Below are positions 62,421-64,000 of a stretch of DNA of 64,000 nt, piece after piece (position 1 is the stretch's first letter; every line of letters begins with the position of its first letter). The DNA is taken from assembly GCF_958450345.1 (NCBI RefSeq), contig NC_088783.1:21517701-21581700 (forward strand), written 5' to 3'. Below the pieces are notes generated by a model. The model was not told where the DNA came from. It worked only from the letters and a program-made list of their open reading frames with translations, and made no database searches. Origin of the DNA: Calliphora vicina (Eukaryota; Arthropoda; Insecta; Diptera; Calliphoridae). Made by a program: the position numbers and the translations under genes.

Positions 62421-64000
62421 AAAAAAAAATCCTTCATTTAAGCCTATTCCTCATTCACAATATTGCCGCATTCAACTTTAGCAACAACAAAATTGTAAAC
62501 AGCAGCATTTTCTTTTGTTCATCCAACCAAACTTCCGCAAGTTCGTTATTTTGCAAGCGGAGGCTGCCTACGAAAAATGATATTTCTCAAAAAGAACGCA
62601 ACTGATTCCTACAACCCATCAACGCCCAGATTATGCTACCAGACGTGCAACCGTAATACCTGTGAAAAAGTTCTTTTCGCACGAAATTTATATAATGCCA
62701 GAAAGAACAAATTTATATTGTACAAATGTTTCTAAATAAAAACTAAAAATTTTAAAAAATCACGTAATTTTAAGTCTTATATGTCCATTTTTCAATTGCA
62801 TTTTAGTATGACTATGTTTAGAACAAAAAACTGAGTTGAAACATGGAGTCCAAAACGCTTCAATAATATAACTATTTCTGATTGCATCTAGAAAAATGTA
62901 AAAATCTGCGAATTGGAAGATAATTTTTTAAAGAGTTTTTAAATAAACTAGAATAGTATAACTTTCCCTTGATAGTTGTCATGTTTGAATAGTTACCTTC
63001 TTTTTTTAAAATCTATTAGCTTAGTTAAAGCCACTAAATTTTGGAGCGGTCGCGGGGTATTTTTAACATACAATGAGGTACATGAACGCGACATTAATTA
63101 AAATTTATCGTTAATCGAACTATTTCTATTAATTTGTTATTTCTCATGATAACGACTAAGATAAGCTGTAAATAGATTATATTATGAACATTTGGAAAAA
63201 ATTAAATTTTGAATTAACAATTTAATAGATCTTTCTGTAGAAATGTCAATATTCTCAAATTAAAACTAAACCCACCAAATGTTCCCCAGTGTCGCGCAAC
63301 GGTAGTTGATTGGAGCCGTAGCCCTTGACAAAAACATTTTGATTAACAGTGGATTACTAATAATCAAATCTGATACTACAGAAATCGAACGGTAATTTAA
63401 ACATTCTTTGCACCTTAATTTTAACATTATAATTTTTTATGAAAAATAAACAAAAGTGTCACGTTTACTAGTACAGTTGTTTTTTCAATAAGTCATTTAG
63501 ATTTAATTAAATTTATTACTTATTAAACATTTTGTAACATCTCTATTTGTTTAATTTTAAACAAAAGTACTTATTTTACTTAAAAATAAATTTTTGCATG
63601 TCTAATCATATTTTGGTACTTTTCTTTAGTATGCATTTACACAAAAGTGTACCAAATGTATTTATTACATTATAACTGAATACTATTAAATACAACGTTG
63701 ACAATTTTCAGCTATTCTCTTTTACACTTACTTTTCACTAACTTATCATCATGTATATTTCGGTGTTATCATGTATATGTCGCATACATGGTTTTTGAGA
63801 TAGCTATATGTGTAGCAATTCATATGTACTCTTCTTAAAGCTTTTACTCAATTTTTTTTTTTTAAAAAAAGAAGTTAAGTCAAAATTAAGATAATTTAAA
63901 ACGCAATAAGTGGTGTGATCTATCGTAATGATCGATGGAACAGGTCTTTTACATTTTTAACACCAAATAAGACACACAAACTTTTGATATCGCTAAAATC
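62421..64000. other. AT-rich sequence to the window end
   Basis: No gene, splice-compatible exon or element boundary could be supported. Any upstream exon of the RGK gene here would have to end with a single base before GT to match phase. Confidence 0.4.

Overview
The window is a piece of a very AT-rich, repeat-rich nuclear genome of a higher (brachyceran, probably calyptrate) fly. This is inferred from the fly-type RGK GTPase gene, its opa-type CAG/CAA repeats, and the repeat families present: Helitrons, Tc1/mariner, hAT, and hairpin-flanked interspersed repeats with fly-like ends. There is no bacterial, viral or organellar content.

One protein-coding gene can be supported. It lies on the minus strand and occupies about 15965-58902 as eight exons, open at its 5' end. 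Joined through consensus splice sites with matching phases, the exons encode about 1,065 residues of an RGK-family (Rad/Gem/Rem) small GTPase. In transcript order: a long low-complexity N-terminal extension (57897-58902 and 47802-48381), a conserved pre-GTPase region (42145-42266 and 41968-42042), the P-loop exon (37763-37992), the switch II exon with an RGK-type G3 (24763-24854), the G4 exon (17056-17248), and the last exon with G5 and the C-terminal RGK cysteine motif (15965-16869). The first coding exon and promoter were not found and may lie beyond 64000.

Almost everything else is transposon-derived, and elements are often nested. 1-15.9 kb (downstream of the gene): a 1.07 kb hAT-like element with a perfect 8-bp TSD, two decayed Tc1-like elements each carrying nested insertions, several MITEs and a mariner remnant. 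17.2-24.8 kb intron: a Helitron carrying a hAT MITE and a TA-flanked MITE, then two hairpin-flanked repeats, one split by a hAT element. 24.9-37.8 kb intron: a decayed mariner split by a CACTRTG-ended element, a foldback MITE with a possible tiny coding exon, a long near-perfect hairpin, a 5' Helitron fragment, and an element with a pogo/Tigger-like MITE and a Tc1-like element nested in it. 38-42 kb intron: a two-unit repeat split by a large Tc1-like foldback. 42.3-47.8 kb intron: a 3.66 kb Helitron with about 30 units of a 113-bp repeat. 48.4-57.9 kb intron: another Helitron with a nested MITE, a foldback element, a mariner fragment and an inverted-repeat element with an internal minisatellite. 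59-64 kb: an almost perfect 20-bp tandem repeat of about 45 copies whose older edge is split by a palindromic foldback.

No tRNA, rRNA, CRISPR array, virus or second host gene was recognised. No clearly new biochemical system is visible. The most interesting material is structural: the Helitron arrays, the homogenised 20-bp minisatellite, the large foldbacks and the nested insertion chronology.
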